This document shows positions 17,716 to 26,563 of a DNA stretch of 64,000 bases, piece by piece (the first letter of the stretch is position 1; every line of letters begins with the position of its first letter). Below the pieces are notes generated by a model. It worked only from the letters and a program-made list of their open reading frames with translations. It did not search any database and was not told where the DNA came from. Source of the DNA: Comamonas testosteroni. Lineage in GTDB: Bacteria; Pseudomonadota; Gammaproteobacteria; Burkholderiales; Burkholderiaceae_C. The position numbers and the translations under genes are program-made. The DNA is taken from contig NZ_AWOR01000049.1 of assembly GCF_000761245.1 (NCBI RefSeq), positions 26,395-90,394 of the forward strand, written 5' to 3'.

Positions 17716-19413
17716 CTATTTGTCCTGGGCGGCGAGCACTGCGCCCTGAGTGACCGGCGCCACATTGCTGCGGTAGAGTCTGAGCCAGCCGCTGTCGAAC
17801 AAGGGCGCAGCCGGCTGCCAGCGTGCACGGCGGGCGGCCATCTCGGCGTCGTCCACATGCAGGTCGCAGCGCAGGCTGTCCAGGTCCACGGTGATGGTGT
17901 CGCCGTCCTCCACTAGAGCGAGGGGACCTCCGGTTGCAGCTTCGGGGGAAACCTCGGCCACTACCAGACCCTTGCACACCAGGCCGGACAGATGGCCGTC
18001 GGTCAGCAGCGCGACATGCTCTCCCAGTCCCGCTCCATCGATGCCGAAGACCACGCGCGAAGCACCGCCGCCCATGCCCGGCCCGCCCTTGACGCCTGCG
18101 CCACGCATCACCACCACATGGCCGGCACGTATGCTGCCGTTCTTCAGGGCCGCCACAGCGGCGTCCGAAGTTTCGAAGCAGATGGCCGGGCCGGTGAAGC
18201 GACGCGACTTGCGTTCGTGAATTCCGGTTTTGACAATGCCTGTGTCCGGGCAGAGGTTGCCGCGCAGCATGGTGATGGCGGGTAGGGTGGCGACAGGGCG
18301 GGCCAGAGGGCGTATGACTTCCTCATCGGCGACTACAACCTCTTGCAAATTGTGCTCAAGCGTGTGGCCGGTTACGGTCAGAGCATCGAGTCGCAGCAGA
18401 GGCCGCAACTGCGCCAACAGGCCACGTGCCGCACCCGCGGCCTCGAATTCCTCAATCAGGCGCTCGCCCACGGGACGAAGAGCTGCCAGCACTGGCACCT
18501 GATGCTGGAAACGCTCGAACATGGCATAGATGTCGACATGGCTCTGCGCTTCGCGAGCCACTGCCTGCAGATGCTTGATGCAATTGACCGAGCCCCCCAC
18601 GGCCAGCACGGCCTTGGCGGCATTCTCGAAAGCCTGCTCGGTGAGGATCTCCCGCGGGCGCAGATCATCCCAGACCATTTGCACGATGCGCGTACCTGCG
18701 GCGCGGACATCGTCCATCATCTTGGCGCTCAGCGCTGCCACTGGAGCGCTGCCGGGCAGGGCCATGCCTAGCGCCTCGCAGACGATGTGCATGGAGTTGG
18801 CGGTACCCAGGCCGGAGCAGACGCCCGGCGAGCGTATGGCCTCGCGACTCATGCATACCAACTCCTGTACTGGCATGTTTCCTGTGACTGCATGCATCGC
18901 GCCGATGAATACATCCTCAATGTCGGTATGCCTGCCTTGGTACTCGCCGCTGGCCTGGTAGCCGCAGGGAACCATAAGCGTCGGAATATTGAGCCGCGCG
19001 GCCGCCATGAGCTGGCCAGGCACCGTCTTGTCACAGGAGGTCAGGCACACCATACCGTCGAGTTGTGCACCTTCAATGGCCACCTCAATGTCATTGGTAA
19101 CCAGGTCTCGTGCGGCCAGCATGTAGGCGCCCCGAGCGCCCGCGCCGGTGATGAAGTCGCTGGGTGCTGCCGTGCGTATCTCGAAGGGCACTGCGCCCGC
19201 GTCGCGTATGGCCTGCTTGATGACCGCAGCGACTTGGTCCAGATGGCTGAAGCAGGCAGCGAGCTCCGAGCTGCTGTTGACTATGGCGATTTTCGGCTTC
19301 TCGCAATCCTCCTCGGGTATCCCTAGAGCACGCCAGTGCGCGTTGCGCACCGACCAAAGATAGGAGCCGCGAGGGAAGTTGCTACGTAGCTGGGTGACTT
19401 TGGGACGATTCAT
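17716..19413 (-). CDS. IlvD/Edd-family dehydratase
   Basis: A 565-residue dehydratase of the dihydroxy-acid/sugar-acid family. Three Cys that would bind a [2Fe-2S] cluster are in place: C54 (ELAACFSHLDQ), C127 (CLTSCDK) and C199 (GVCSGLGTANSM). The C-terminal half carries GNLCPDTGIVKTG and GPGMGGGASRVVF. Members remove water from a 2,3-dihydroxy or sugar acid to give a 2-keto acid. It is unlikely to be the biosynthetic IlvD: it is linked to a Bug receptor and to the aconitase X genes and has the same palindrome upstream (19496). I infer a catabolic sugar- or hydroxy-acid dehydratase. Confidence 0.88.
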   Translation of the reverse strand: MNRPKVTQLRSNFPRGSYLWSVRNAHWRALGIPEEDCEKPKIAIVNSSSELAACFSHLDQVAAVIKQAIRDAGAVPFEIRTAAPSDFITGAGARGAYMLAARDLVTNDIEVAIEGAQLDGMVCLTSCDKTVPGQLMAAARLNIPTLMVPCGYQASGEYQGRHTDIEDVFIGAMHAVTGNMPVQELVCMSREAIRSPGVCSGLGTANSMHIVCEALGMALPGSAPVAALSAKMMDDVRAAGTRIVQMVWDDLRPREILTEQAFENAAKAVLAVGGSVNCIKHLQAVAREAQSHVDIYAMFERFQHQVPVLAALRPVGERLIEEFEAAGAARGLLAQLRPLLRLDALTVTGHTLEHNLQEVVVADEEVIRPLARPVATLPAITMLRGNLCPDTGIVKTGIHERKSRRFTGPAICFETSDAAVAALKNGSIRAGHVVVMRGAGVKGGPGMGGGASRVVFGIDGAGLGEHVALLTDGHLSGLVCKGLVVAEVSPEAATGGPLALVEDGDTITVDLDSLRCDLHVDDAEMAARRARWQPAAPLFDSGWLRLYRSNVAPVTQGAVLAAQDK

Positions 19414-19495
19414 GGAGTCTTTCTGAAATGGGAGTCGGCGCTGTGAGCTGCAGCAAGGCTAGACACAGTTGCATTTGAGCTGCCAATCAAAATTA

Positions 19496-19510
19496 TGAAA
19501 TTAAATTTCA
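19496..19510. promoter_or_regulatory. Second copy of the cluster operator, upstream of the ilvD-like gene
   Basis: TGAAATT-A-AATTTCA is a perfect 7-N-7 palindrome identical in both arms to the core of the 8651 operator. It lies about 85 bases upstream of the ilvD-like start. Two such matches bracketing one cluster are unlikely by chance and point to control by the same IclR protein. Confidence 0.72.
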
Positions 19511-19532
19511 AAAAAACTCACGGTAGTAGCAC

Positions 19533-20054
19533 CTAGATGTGAACCGTCAATACGTTATGTGCAAATTTGAGCCCGGACATCGGAGCGATGTGACTGATAC
19601 TGCTGCGCGGCCTGAGCCAGTTGTAGTAGTGCTGCCAGCTCACCAGGGCATGGGGTCGCTCAGCTGAGTTCTGGTATGTCCAGCCATAGGCCCACTCGCG
19701 GAGCACTGACTGGATGAACCGCTCGGCCCTTGCCGTTGGTCTGGTGAACTTGTGCTGCACGCCCAAGGCTTTGCAGGCAGCAGCAAATTCCTTGGAACGG
19801 AAGGCTGCACCGTTGTTAGTCAGCAGGCGTTTGATGCGAACGCCAAGCCCCGCGCAGTACGCCACCGCGCTTTGCACAAACGTGACGGCTTCGTGCATCT
19901 TCTCATCGCGATACATGGCGGTGTACAACTGGAAGAGCCAGCTTCTGGGACGTGAGGCAGCCGCTTCCATGAAACACACCCATCGATCCTGCAGGGGCGA
20001 GAGCTCAAAGAGCTTGAACTCCCGGTTGACATACTGCGCCGCGAAGTTCGGCAA
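19533..20054 (-). pseudogene. IS481-family transposase, C-terminal fragment
   Basis: About 173 residues of an integrase-core transposase: LYTAMYRDEKMHEAVTFVQS, then RIKRLLTNNGAAFRSKEFAA, then AERFIQSVLREWAYGWTYQN. The N-terminal helix-turn-helix half is absent. The usual TDNG motif reads TNNG, so the second catalytic Asp is Asn and the product would be inactive. It sits directly against an IS3 fragment, marking an insertion/deletion scar between the aconitase X cluster and the tph operon. Confidence 0.75.
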
Positions 20055-20242
20055 CTGCGGTTTGAGCAGGATCTCTTGAGCAAGGCCATTGAGCTGCTAA
20101 AAAAGGCCTGTGCGTCAATATGCAACTCCTGTTTAACCGGGAGAAGTCACTGCTGAGTGACGCCATCAAGGCGCACTATGGTACTGCCAGAACTCCTTGC
20201 TCAGTTGGCTCTTGCGCGTAGTTCCTACTTCTACCGTTGAGC
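20040..20242 (+). pseudogene. IS3-family transposase fragment
   Basis: The plus strand reads EVRQLRFEQDLLSKAIELLK, the end of an IS3-type OrfA; after frame changes come REKSLLSDAIKAHY and LLAQLALARSSYFYR, the beginning of OrfB. At least two frameshifts interrupt it and both ends are missing. It overlaps the end of the IS481 remnant. Nothing further is seen up to the tphR stop. Confidence 0.6.
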
Positions 20243-20277
20243 TCGCGCTGCGGTAGCAGCAAGGACATCGTGGAGCA

Positions 20278-21045
20278 CTACAACCCCTGCGGATATAGCT
20301 TCTTTTCCAACTCATTGCGAGCGCGCTTCAGCGGCATCAAAAAAGTCTCTTTGAACTCACTCATGCTGAGTCTCTCTGCCCTAACTGCAATGCTCATAGC
20401 AGCAATTGTGTTGCCTTGAGGGTCGCGCACTGGCGCCGCCATGGAGCGCACCCCCAGCTCCAACTCTCCATCGCTGCATGACCATCCGGATTGTCGGCAA
20501 GTTTCAAGCAGACCTAGCAGCTCCTCCAAGTCAGTCACCGTCTGAGGGGTCAGAGCCACCCGCTCGATCATCGCCAGCCTTGCACGCGCCTCATGTTGAG
20601 GCAGTCCTGACAACAGCATCCGACCAATCGCAGAACAGTACACCGGCAACCTGGATCCTATGCCTAGACCCGTGCTCAAGCTGCGCCGAGCGGTCGAGCG
20701 GCCAATGATGATGGCATCGTCCTCCAGCAAAGTGCCAAGCGAAGCGGACTCTCTGGTGCGCTCCGACAGTGCATCCAGTAGCGGCTGGGCCAACGCAGGC
20801 ATGGGGCGCGATGACAGAAATGAATAGGCGATCAGCAGTGACTTGGGCTGCATCCAAAACAGCTTTCCGTCACTCTCTAAATAACCGAGCTGAACCAGTG
20901 TGCTGAGCGAACGTCTGGCTGATGCTGGCGTGGACTGAGTGAGCCTGGCCACTTCCGACAGCGTGAGCCGGGTATGCCGACGGTCAAAGCAAGTCAGTAC
21001 GCCCAATCCCTTGCGCAGCGATTCCACAAAGTTCTTGTCCTGCAT
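20278..21045 (-). CDS. tphR: IclR-type regulator of the terephthalate operon
   Basis: A 255-residue IclR regulator. Helix-turn-helix: LTLSEVARLTQSTPASARRS (about 27-46); effector domain about 80-250. In Comamonas strains that grow on terephthalate an IclR-type protein, TphR, is encoded divergently from tphC and activates the operon when terephthalate is present; the same arrangement is seen here. The start is the ATG before QDKNFVESL; a TTG three codons earlier is possible. A strong palindrome lies between it and tphC (21073). The 3' end abuts IS3 debris but the protein is full length. Confidence 0.85.
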   Translation of the reverse strand: MQDKNFVESLRKGLGVLTCFDRRHTRLTLSEVARLTQSTPASARRSLSTLVQLGYLESDGKLFWMQPKSLLIAYSFLSSRPMPALAQPLLDALSERTRESASLGTLLEDDAIIIGRSTARRSLSTGLGIGSRLPVYCSAIGRMLLSGLPQHEARARLAMIERVALTPQTVTDLEELLGLLETCRQSGWSCSDGELELGVRSMAAPVRDPQGNTIAAMSIAVRAERLSMSEFKETFLMPLKRARNELEKKLYPQGL

Positions 21046-21072
21046 AGCGACCAAATCAAGGTGTTTTCAACA

Positions 21073-21093
21073 TTTTTGCGCATAGCGCAAAAA
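21073..21093. promoter_or_regulatory. Palindromic operator between tphR and tphC
   Basis: The arms TTTTTGCGC and GCGCAAAAA are perfect complements around ATA. It lies in the 109-base gap between the divergent tphR and tphC genes, about 27 bases from the tphR start and 61 from the tphC start. This is the natural place for TphR to act on both promoters. The sequence differs from the 8651/19496 operator, as expected for a different IclR protein. Confidence 0.65.
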
Positions 21094-21154
21094 CAGGTTT
21101 AACACAAAGTACGACATCCCCATACTGCAGTTCCCCACACAAGAAGGAGACAAG

Positions 21155-22123
21155 ATGCGCAACGCATCCATTCGCAGACGCGAAGCATTGATCGGCATTG
21201 CCGCTGCGGTCGCTGCAACAGGTAGCCTGGCTCAGTCAAATCAACCTCTCAAGATCGTCGTGCCTTTCTCAGCGGGAGGTACCGCCGATGTACTGCCGCG
21301 CCTAGTAGCCGAAAAAATCCGCGCGGACTACGCAGGTGGCGTGATCATTGAAAATAAGCCCGGGGCTGGTGGAAACATCGGTGCCGATCTAGTGTTCCGG
21401 GCACCGCCGGACGGAATGACTGTGCTGGCCTCCCCTCCGGGGCCCATCGCCATCAACCACAACCTCTATCAAAAGCTCAGCTTCGACCCGACTCGCTGGG
21501 TACCGGTGACGATTTTGGCCACAGTGCCCAACGTCCTGGTCATCAACCCGAAGCTGCCTGTTAAGTCACTTGGCGAGTTCATCGCATACGCCAAAGCCAA
21601 TCCCAAAAAAGTGACTGTGGCGACGCAAGGCGACGGCTCCACATCCCACCTGACTGCTGCCATGTTTATGCAGCTGACTGGCACTGAACTGACTGTCATC
21701 CCTTACAAGGGAACAGCCCCGGCACTGATTGACCTGATCGGCGGCAATGTGGATGTGTTTTTCGACAACATCAGCTCGTCGGCCACCTACCACCAGGCCG
21801 GCAAGGTGCGCATTCTGGCCGTTGCCGACGAGCAGCGCTCTCAAATATTGCCCCAGGTCCCCACCTTCGCCGAGCAGCAATGGCCCGCCATGCAAGCCGT
21901 GACTTTCTTTTCTGTTGTGGCTCCCCCAGGCACGAGTGCAGAAATCGCTCAGAAGCTTCAGAAGCAGATGGCCCTGGCTCTGTCATCGAACGACATCCGC
22001 AAGCACTTTCAGGAACAAGGTGCCGTGCCTTGTGGTTGGGACCCATCCAAGACTGCTCAGTTCATCCGCCAGGAAACCGAGAAGTGGAAGAAGGTGCTGA
22101 AGGCCGCCAACGTCAAGCTCTAA
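21155..22123 (+). CDS. tphC: Terephthalate-binding periplasmic receptor
   Basis: A 322-residue Bug/TctC receptor with a signal peptide (RREALIGIAAAVAATGSLAQ) and the start KIVVPFSAGGTADVLPRLVA. In Comamonas TphC binds terephthalate and works with a small/large membrane pair encoded elsewhere. AAGGAG precedes the ATG. It is the first gene of the tph operon, 15 bases before tphA2. No membrane subunit is present in this window, in agreement with the known arrangement. Confidence 0.92.
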   Translation: MRNASIRRREALIGIAAAVAATGSLAQSNQPLKIVVPFSAGGTADVLPRLVAEKIRADYAGGVIIENKPGAGGNIGADLVFRAPPDGMTVLASPPGPIAINHNLYQKLSFDPTRWVPVTILATVPNVLVINPKLPVKSLGEFIAYAKANPKKVTVATQGDGSTSHLTAAMFMQLTGTELTVIPYKGTAPALIDLIGGNVDVFFDNISSSATYHQAGKVRILAVADEQRSQILPQVPTFAEQQWPAMQAVTFFSVVAPPGTSAEIAQKLQKQMALALSSNDIRKHFQEQGAVPCGWDPSKTAQFIRQETEKWKKVLKAANVKL

Positions 22124-22138
22124 CTCTTAGGAACCAAC

Positions 22139-23380
22139 ATGCAAGAATCCATCATCCAGTGGCATGGGGCCACTAATACGCGCGTGCCTTTTGGTATCTA
22201 TACCGACACAGCCAATGCTGATCAGGAACAGCAGCGCATCTATCGCGGCGAGGTCTGGAACTACTTGTGCCTGGAATCTGAAATTCCCGGGGCTGGTGAT
22301 TTCCGCACTACTTTTGCCGGTGAAACACCGATAGTTGTCGTACGGGATGCCGACCAGGAAATCTACGCCTTCGAGAACCGCTGCGCGCATCGCGGCGCTC
22401 TCATCGCTCTGGAGAAATCGGGCCGTACGGATAGTTTCCAGTGCGTCTATCACGCCTGGAGCTACAACCGACAGGGAGATCTGACCGGCGTTGCCTTCGA
22501 GAAAGGTGTCAAGGGCCAGGGTGGCATGCCGGCCTCGTTCTGCAAAGAAGAGCATGGCCCGCGCAAGCTCCGCGTGGCTGTCTTTTGCGGTTTGGTCTTT
22601 GGCAGTTTTTCCGAGGACGTACCCAGCATTGAGGATTACCTTGGCCCTGAGATTTGCGAGCGCATAGAGCGCGTGCTGCACAAGCCCGTAGAAGTCATCG
22701 GTCGCTTCACGCAAAAGCTGCCTAACAACTGGAAGCTCTACTTCGAGAACGTGAAGGACAGCTATCACGCCAGCCTCCTGCATATGTTCTTCACCACCTT
22801 CGAGCTGAATCGCCTCTCACAAAAAGGCGGTGTCATCGTCGACGAGTCGGGTGGCCACCATGTGAGCTATTCCATGATCGATCGTAGCGCCAAAGACGAC
22901 TCGTACAAGGACCAGGCCATCCGCTCCGACAACGAGCGTTACCGGCTCAAAGATCCCAGCCTTCTAGAGGGCTTCGAGGAGTTCGAGGACGGCGTGACCC
23001 TGCAGATCCTTTCTGTGTTCCCTGGCTTTGTGCTGCAGCAGATTCAGAACAGCATCGCCGTGCGTCAGTTGTTGCCCAAGAGCATCTCCAGCTCGGAACT
23101 CAACTGGACCTATCTTGGCTATGCAGATGACAGTACAGAGCAGCGCAAGGTCAGACTCAAACAGGCCAACCTCATCGGCCCTGCAGGATTTATTTCCATG
23201 GAAGACGGAGCTGTCGGTGGATTCGTGCAGCGTGGCATCGCAGGCGCTGCCAACCTTGATGCGGTCATCGAGATGGGCGGAGACCACGAAGGCTCTAGCG
23301 AGGGCCGCGCCACAGAAACCTCGGTACGCGGCTTTTGGAAGGCCTACCGCAAGCATATGGGACAGGAGATGCAAGCATGA
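22139..23380 (+). CDS. tphA2: Terephthalate 1,2-dioxygenase, oxygenase large subunit
   Basis: A 413-residue Rieske oxygenase alpha subunit. The [2Fe-2S] ligands are C82-A-H84 and C102-V-Y-H105; the mononuclear iron site is D207, H210 and H215 in [12 protein letters not shown]. With TphA3 and the reductase TphA1 it dihydroxylates terephthalate at the ring 1,2 positions to 1,2-dihydroxy-3,5-cyclohexadiene-1,4-dicarboxylate. The sequence reads as the TphA2 known from Comamonas terephthalate degraders. Its stop overlaps the tphA3 start by four bases. Confidence 0.96.
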
Positions 23381-23841
23381 TCAATGAAATTCAAATCGCG
23401 GCCTTCAATGCCGCTTACGCGAAGACCATAGACAGTGACGCCATGGAGCAATGGCCAACCTTCTTCACGAAGGATTGCCACTATCGCGTCACCAATGTCG
23501 ACAATCATGCTGAAGGGCTTGCTGCCGGCATTGTCTGGGCGGATTCACAGGACATGCTCACCGACCGAATTTCCGCGCTGCGCGAAGCCAATATCTACGA
23601 GCGCCATCGCTATCGCCATATTCTGGGTCTGCCTTCGATCCAGTCAGGCGATGCAACACAGGCCAGTGCTTCCACGCCGTTCATGGTGCTGCGCATCATG
23701 CATACAGGGGAAACAGAGGTCTTTGCCAGCGGTGAGTACCTCGACAAATTCACCACGATTGATGGCAAGTTACGTCTGCAAGAACGCATCGCGGTTTGCG
23801 ACAGCACGGTGACGGACACACTGATGGCATTGCCGCTATGA
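23377..23841 (+). CDS. tphA3: Terephthalate 1,2-dioxygenase, oxygenase small subunit
   Basis: A 154-residue beta subunit of the ring-hydroxylating dioxygenase (SnoaL-like cone fold). It stabilises the large-subunit hexamer and has no metal site. Segments [20 protein letters not shown] and [15 protein letters not shown] are typical. The start overlaps the tphA2 stop (ATGA) and its stop overlaps tphB, so the three are translationally coupled. The frame is open 14 codons upstream, inside tphA2; the overlapping ATG is the accepted start. Confidence 0.94.
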
Positions 23842-24785
23842 CAATAGTGCACCGTAGATTGGCTTTGGCCATCGGCGATCCCCACGGTATTGGCCCTGAA
23901 ATCGCACTGAAAGCTCTTCAGCAGTTGTCTGCCATCGAAAGATCCCTGATCAAGGTCTATGGACCGTGGAGCGCTCTTGAACAAGCAGCGCAGATCTGCC
24001 AAATGGAGTCCCTTCTTCAAGACCTCATTCATGAGGAAGCCGGCTCGCTTGCACAACCAGTGCAATGGGGGGAGATCACCCCGCAGGCAGGCCTATCCAC
24101 GGTGCAATCTGCAACAGCAGCCATCCGGGCGTGCGAAAACGGCGAGGTCGACGCCGTAATCGCCTGCCCCCACCATGAAACGGCCATTCACCGCGCAGGC
24201 ATAGCGTTCAGCGGCTACCCATCTTTGCTCGCCAATGTTCTTGGCATGAACGAAGACCAGGTATTCCTGATGCTGGTGGGTGCAGGCCTGCGCATAGTGC
24301 ATGTCACTTTGCATGAAAGCGTGCGCAGCGCATTGGAGCGGCTCTCTCCTCAGTTGGTGGTCAACGCGGTGCAGGCTGCCGTGCAGACATGCACCTTACT
24401 CGGAGTGCCTAAACCACAAGTCGCTGTATTCGGGATCAACCCTCATGCATCTGAAGGACAGTTGTTCGGCCTGGAGGACTCCCAGATCACCGCTCCTGCC
24501 GTCGAGACACTGCGCAAGTGCGGCCTGGCGGTAGATGGTCCCATGGGAGCCGACATGGTTCTGGCACAGCGCAAGCACGACCTGTATGTGGCCATTCTGC
24601 ATGACCAAGGGCACATCCCCATCAAGCTGCTGGCTCCTAACGGAGCCAGCGCGCTCTCCATCGGCGGCAGGGTGGTGCTTTCCAGCGTGGGGCATGGCAG
24701 CGCCATGGACATTGCCGGCCGTGGCGTGGCCGACTCCACGGCCCTCCTACGCACGATCGCCCTGCTCGGAGCCCAACCGGGCTGA
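23838..24785 (+). CDS. tphB: 1,2-dihydroxy-3,5-cyclohexadiene-1,4-dicarboxylate dehydrogenase
   Basis: A 315-residue PdxA-type dehydrogenase. It oxidises the cis-diol made by the dioxygenase and decarboxylates it to protocatechuate, with NAD and a divalent metal. Family features: [20 protein letters not shown] at the start, the metal-binding His in CPHHETAIH and HVTLHES, and HDQGHIPIK near the C-terminus. The start is the ATG overlapping the tphA3 stop; fourteen earlier codons belong to tphA3 sequence. Protocatechuate ring cleavage genes are not in this window. Confidence 0.94.
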   Translation: MTIVHRRLALAIGDPHGIGPEIALKALQQLSAIERSLIKVYGPWSALEQAAQICQMESLLQDLIHEEAGSLAQPVQWGEITPQAGLSTVQSATAAIRACENGEVDAVIACPHHETAIHRAGIAFSGYPSLLANVLGMNEDQVFLMLVGAGLRIVHVTLHESVRSALERLSPQLVVNAVQAAVQTCTLLGVPKPQVAVFGINPHASEGQLFGLEDSQITAPAVETLRKCGLAVDGPMGADMVLAQRKHDLYVAILHDQGHIPIKLLAPNGASALSIGGRVVLSSVGHGSAMDIAGRGVADSTALLRTIALLGAQPG

Positions 24786-24794
24786 GGACCCTCC

Positions 24795-25805
24795 ATGAAC
24801 CACCAGATCCATATCCACGACTCTGACATCGCGTTCACCTGCGCGCCCGGGCAATCCGTACTGGATGCAGCCCTGCAGGCAGGCATCGAGCTGCCTTATT
24901 CCTGTCGCAAAGGTAGCTGTGGTAACTGTGCGAGCGCCTTGCTCGACGGAAATATTACTTCCTTCAATGGCATGGCCGTGCGCAGCGAACTCTGCACCTC
25001 GGAGCAGGTATTGCTGTGCGGCTGCACCGCCGCCAGCGATATACGTATCCAGCCGAGCTCCTTTCGCCGCCTTGACCCGGAAGCCCGAAAACGTTTTACG
25101 GCCAAGGTGTACAGCAATACACTGGCGGCACCCGATGTCTCGCTGCTGCGCCTGCGCCTGCCTGTGGGCAAGCGCGCCAAATTTGAAGCCGGCCAATACC
25201 TGCTGATTCACCTCGACGACGGGGAAAGCCGCAGCTACTCTATGGCCAATCCACCCCATGAGAGCGATGGCATCACATTGCATGTGAGGCATGTACCGGG
25301 TGGTCGCTTCAGCACTATCGTTCAGCAGTTGAAGTCTGGTGACACATTGGAGATCGAACTGCCATTCGGTAGCATCGCGCTGAAGCCTGACGACACAAGG
25401 CCCCTGATTTGCGTTGCAGGTGGCACGGGATTTGCGCCCATTAAATCCGTTCTTGATGACTTAGCCAAACGCAAGGTTCAGCGCGACATAACGCTGATCT
25501 GGGGGGCTCGCAACCCCTCGGGCCTGTATCTTCCTAGCGCCATCGACAAGTGGCGCAAAATCTGGCCACAGTTTCGCTACATTGCAGCCATCACCGACCT
25601 AGGCGATATGCCTGCGGATGCTCACGCAGGTCGGGTGGATGACGCGCTACGCACACACTTTGGCAACCTGCACGATTATGTGGTGCACTGCTGTGGCTCA
25701 CCAGCTCTGGTTCAATCAGTACGCACAGCTGCTTCCGGTATGGGCCTGCTTGCACAGGACTTCCACGCGGATGTTTTTGCGACAGGCCCGACTGGTCACC
25801 ACTAG
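24795..25805 (+). CDS. tphA1: Terephthalate dioxygenase reductase
   Basis: A 336-residue electron-transfer protein for the dioxygenase. An N-terminal plant-type [2Fe-2S] domain has ligands C37, C42, C45 and C75; an FAD domain carries RSYSMANPP (about 140-150); a pyridine-nucleotide domain carries VAGGTGFAPIKSVL (about 205-220). It is last in the operon, nine bases after tphB, and moves electrons from NAD(P)H to the Rieske centre of TphA2. The operon ends here; decayed mobile DNA follows within about 100 bases. Confidence 0.95.
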   Translation: MNHQIHIHDSDIAFTCAPGQSVLDAALQAGIELPYSCRKGSCGNCASALLDGNITSFNGMAVRSELCTSEQVLLCGCTAASDIRIQPSSFRRLDPEARKRFTAKVYSNTLAAPDVSLLRLRLPVGKRAKFEAGQYLLIHLDDGESRSYSMANPPHESDGITLHVRHVPGGRFSTIVQQLKSGDTLEIELPFGSIALKPDDTRPLICVAGGTGFAPIKSVLDDLAKRKVQRDITLIWGARNPSGLYLPSAIDKWRKIWPQFRYIAAITDLGDMPADAHAGRVDDALRTHFGNLHDYVVHCCGSPALVQSVRTAASGMGLLAQDFHADVFATGPTGHH

Positions 25806-25914
25806 AAGTAGCTATCCATGCGATATCAACACGGCGGGCTTGAGACGGGCATAAAGCATTCGTGCCAATGCCTGTGTTGACGCTGGTACCGATATTGGTC
25901 ATTGTTTGCTTCAA

Positions 25915-26238
25915 TCATCCTTCACGCAGTGCTCGCCAGTTATTCTCGGTCTTGCGCATGGTGATCTTGCCTTTCATCTGAAGCTGCTGCTCTTGCAGCC
26001 AGTACAAGACGCCCAAGGAAGGCTTCGCGCCTTCCTTTATGCCGCCGTGTTGTTGGCTCGCTGCCTGGCGCAGTGCTTCATCGAGAGGATACGAGATCTA
26101 CTGCCTGCGGGCCTGTACCTGAGTGGTGATGGTGAATTTGTTGTCTTTCTCGGGCAGGCGCTTGCCGTTGCGCTCCACCACCTTGCCGATAGCAATGCTG
26201 CCGATCACCGGGGGCGTGATCATCAAACCTTTGATCAT
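25915..26238 (-). pseudogene. Decayed copy of the Cys-motif mobile-element protein
   Basis: The minus strand begins MIKGLMITPPVIGSIAIGKV and continues closely parallel to the intact gene starting at 56247, including LPEKDNKFTITTQVQ. An in-frame TAG replaces the Trp codon of the intact copy (QARRQ-stop versus QSRGQW). After HGGIKEGAKPSL the similarity ends and a different tail of about 30 residues leads to a stop. The large C-terminal part, including the Cys motif, is missing. Confidence 0.75.
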
Positions 26239-26408
26239 GGAATGCTCCAATAAAAAAGTCCTCCAGGGCCAGGCCAAGGAGGACAGGGAGAGGTAAAAGA
26301 AAAGGGGGAAAGGGAGGAGGGGAGGGATATCCGAGGGCGGACCGCGATGTCACAAACTCCCTGGTCTTTGCTGCTAGATTGGGTACGCCGGAAACTCCCC
26401 CAATCGAG

Positions 26409-26531
26409 ATGCAACCCAGGATCAACTTCATTGAGAGAGGGCGCCTTTTCAGGCGCGAACTCAAGCGACGCCGAGTCAGGTTCCTGCCGATGCAGGTCTT
26501 GCGCCGGATATTTGAAAAAGCTGGCGTCTAA
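26409..26531 (+). CDS. Conserved 40-residue basic small protein, copy 1
   Basis: The frame encodes a 40-residue Arg/Lys-rich peptide: INFIER, then GRLFRRELKRR, then LRRIFEKAGV and a stop. The second copy at 56394 has the same length and stop position; about half of the nucleotide changes between them are silent in this frame, and the antisense frame is less conserved (about 13 changed residues against 6). That favours a real small gene on the plus strand, opposite in orientation to its neighbours. The ribosome site (GAG) is weak. No family recognised; a DNA-binding role is only a guess from charge. Confidence 0.5.
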   Translation: MQPRINFIERGRLFRRELKRRRVRFLPMQVLRRIFEKAGV

Positions 26532-26563
26532 ACCCTCCACGCTGAGCGAGAGCCTTTCCCGGC

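Noticed and set aside
17591..17977. N-terminal extension of the third Bug gene
   Set aside because: The extra 129 residues are Arg/Pro-rich without a signal peptide; a good ribosome site and a secretory start lie at 17590.
17716..19413. Biosynthetic dihydroxy-acid dehydratase for branched amino acids
   Set aside because: The three cluster Cys fit the family, but linkage to a Bug receptor and to the aconitase X operator favours a catabolic role; I therefore give no ilvD symbol.
25906..26253. 115-residue plus-strand ORF after the tph operon
   Set aside because: It is the antisense of the decayed Cys-motif gene copy, which aligns well on the minus strand.
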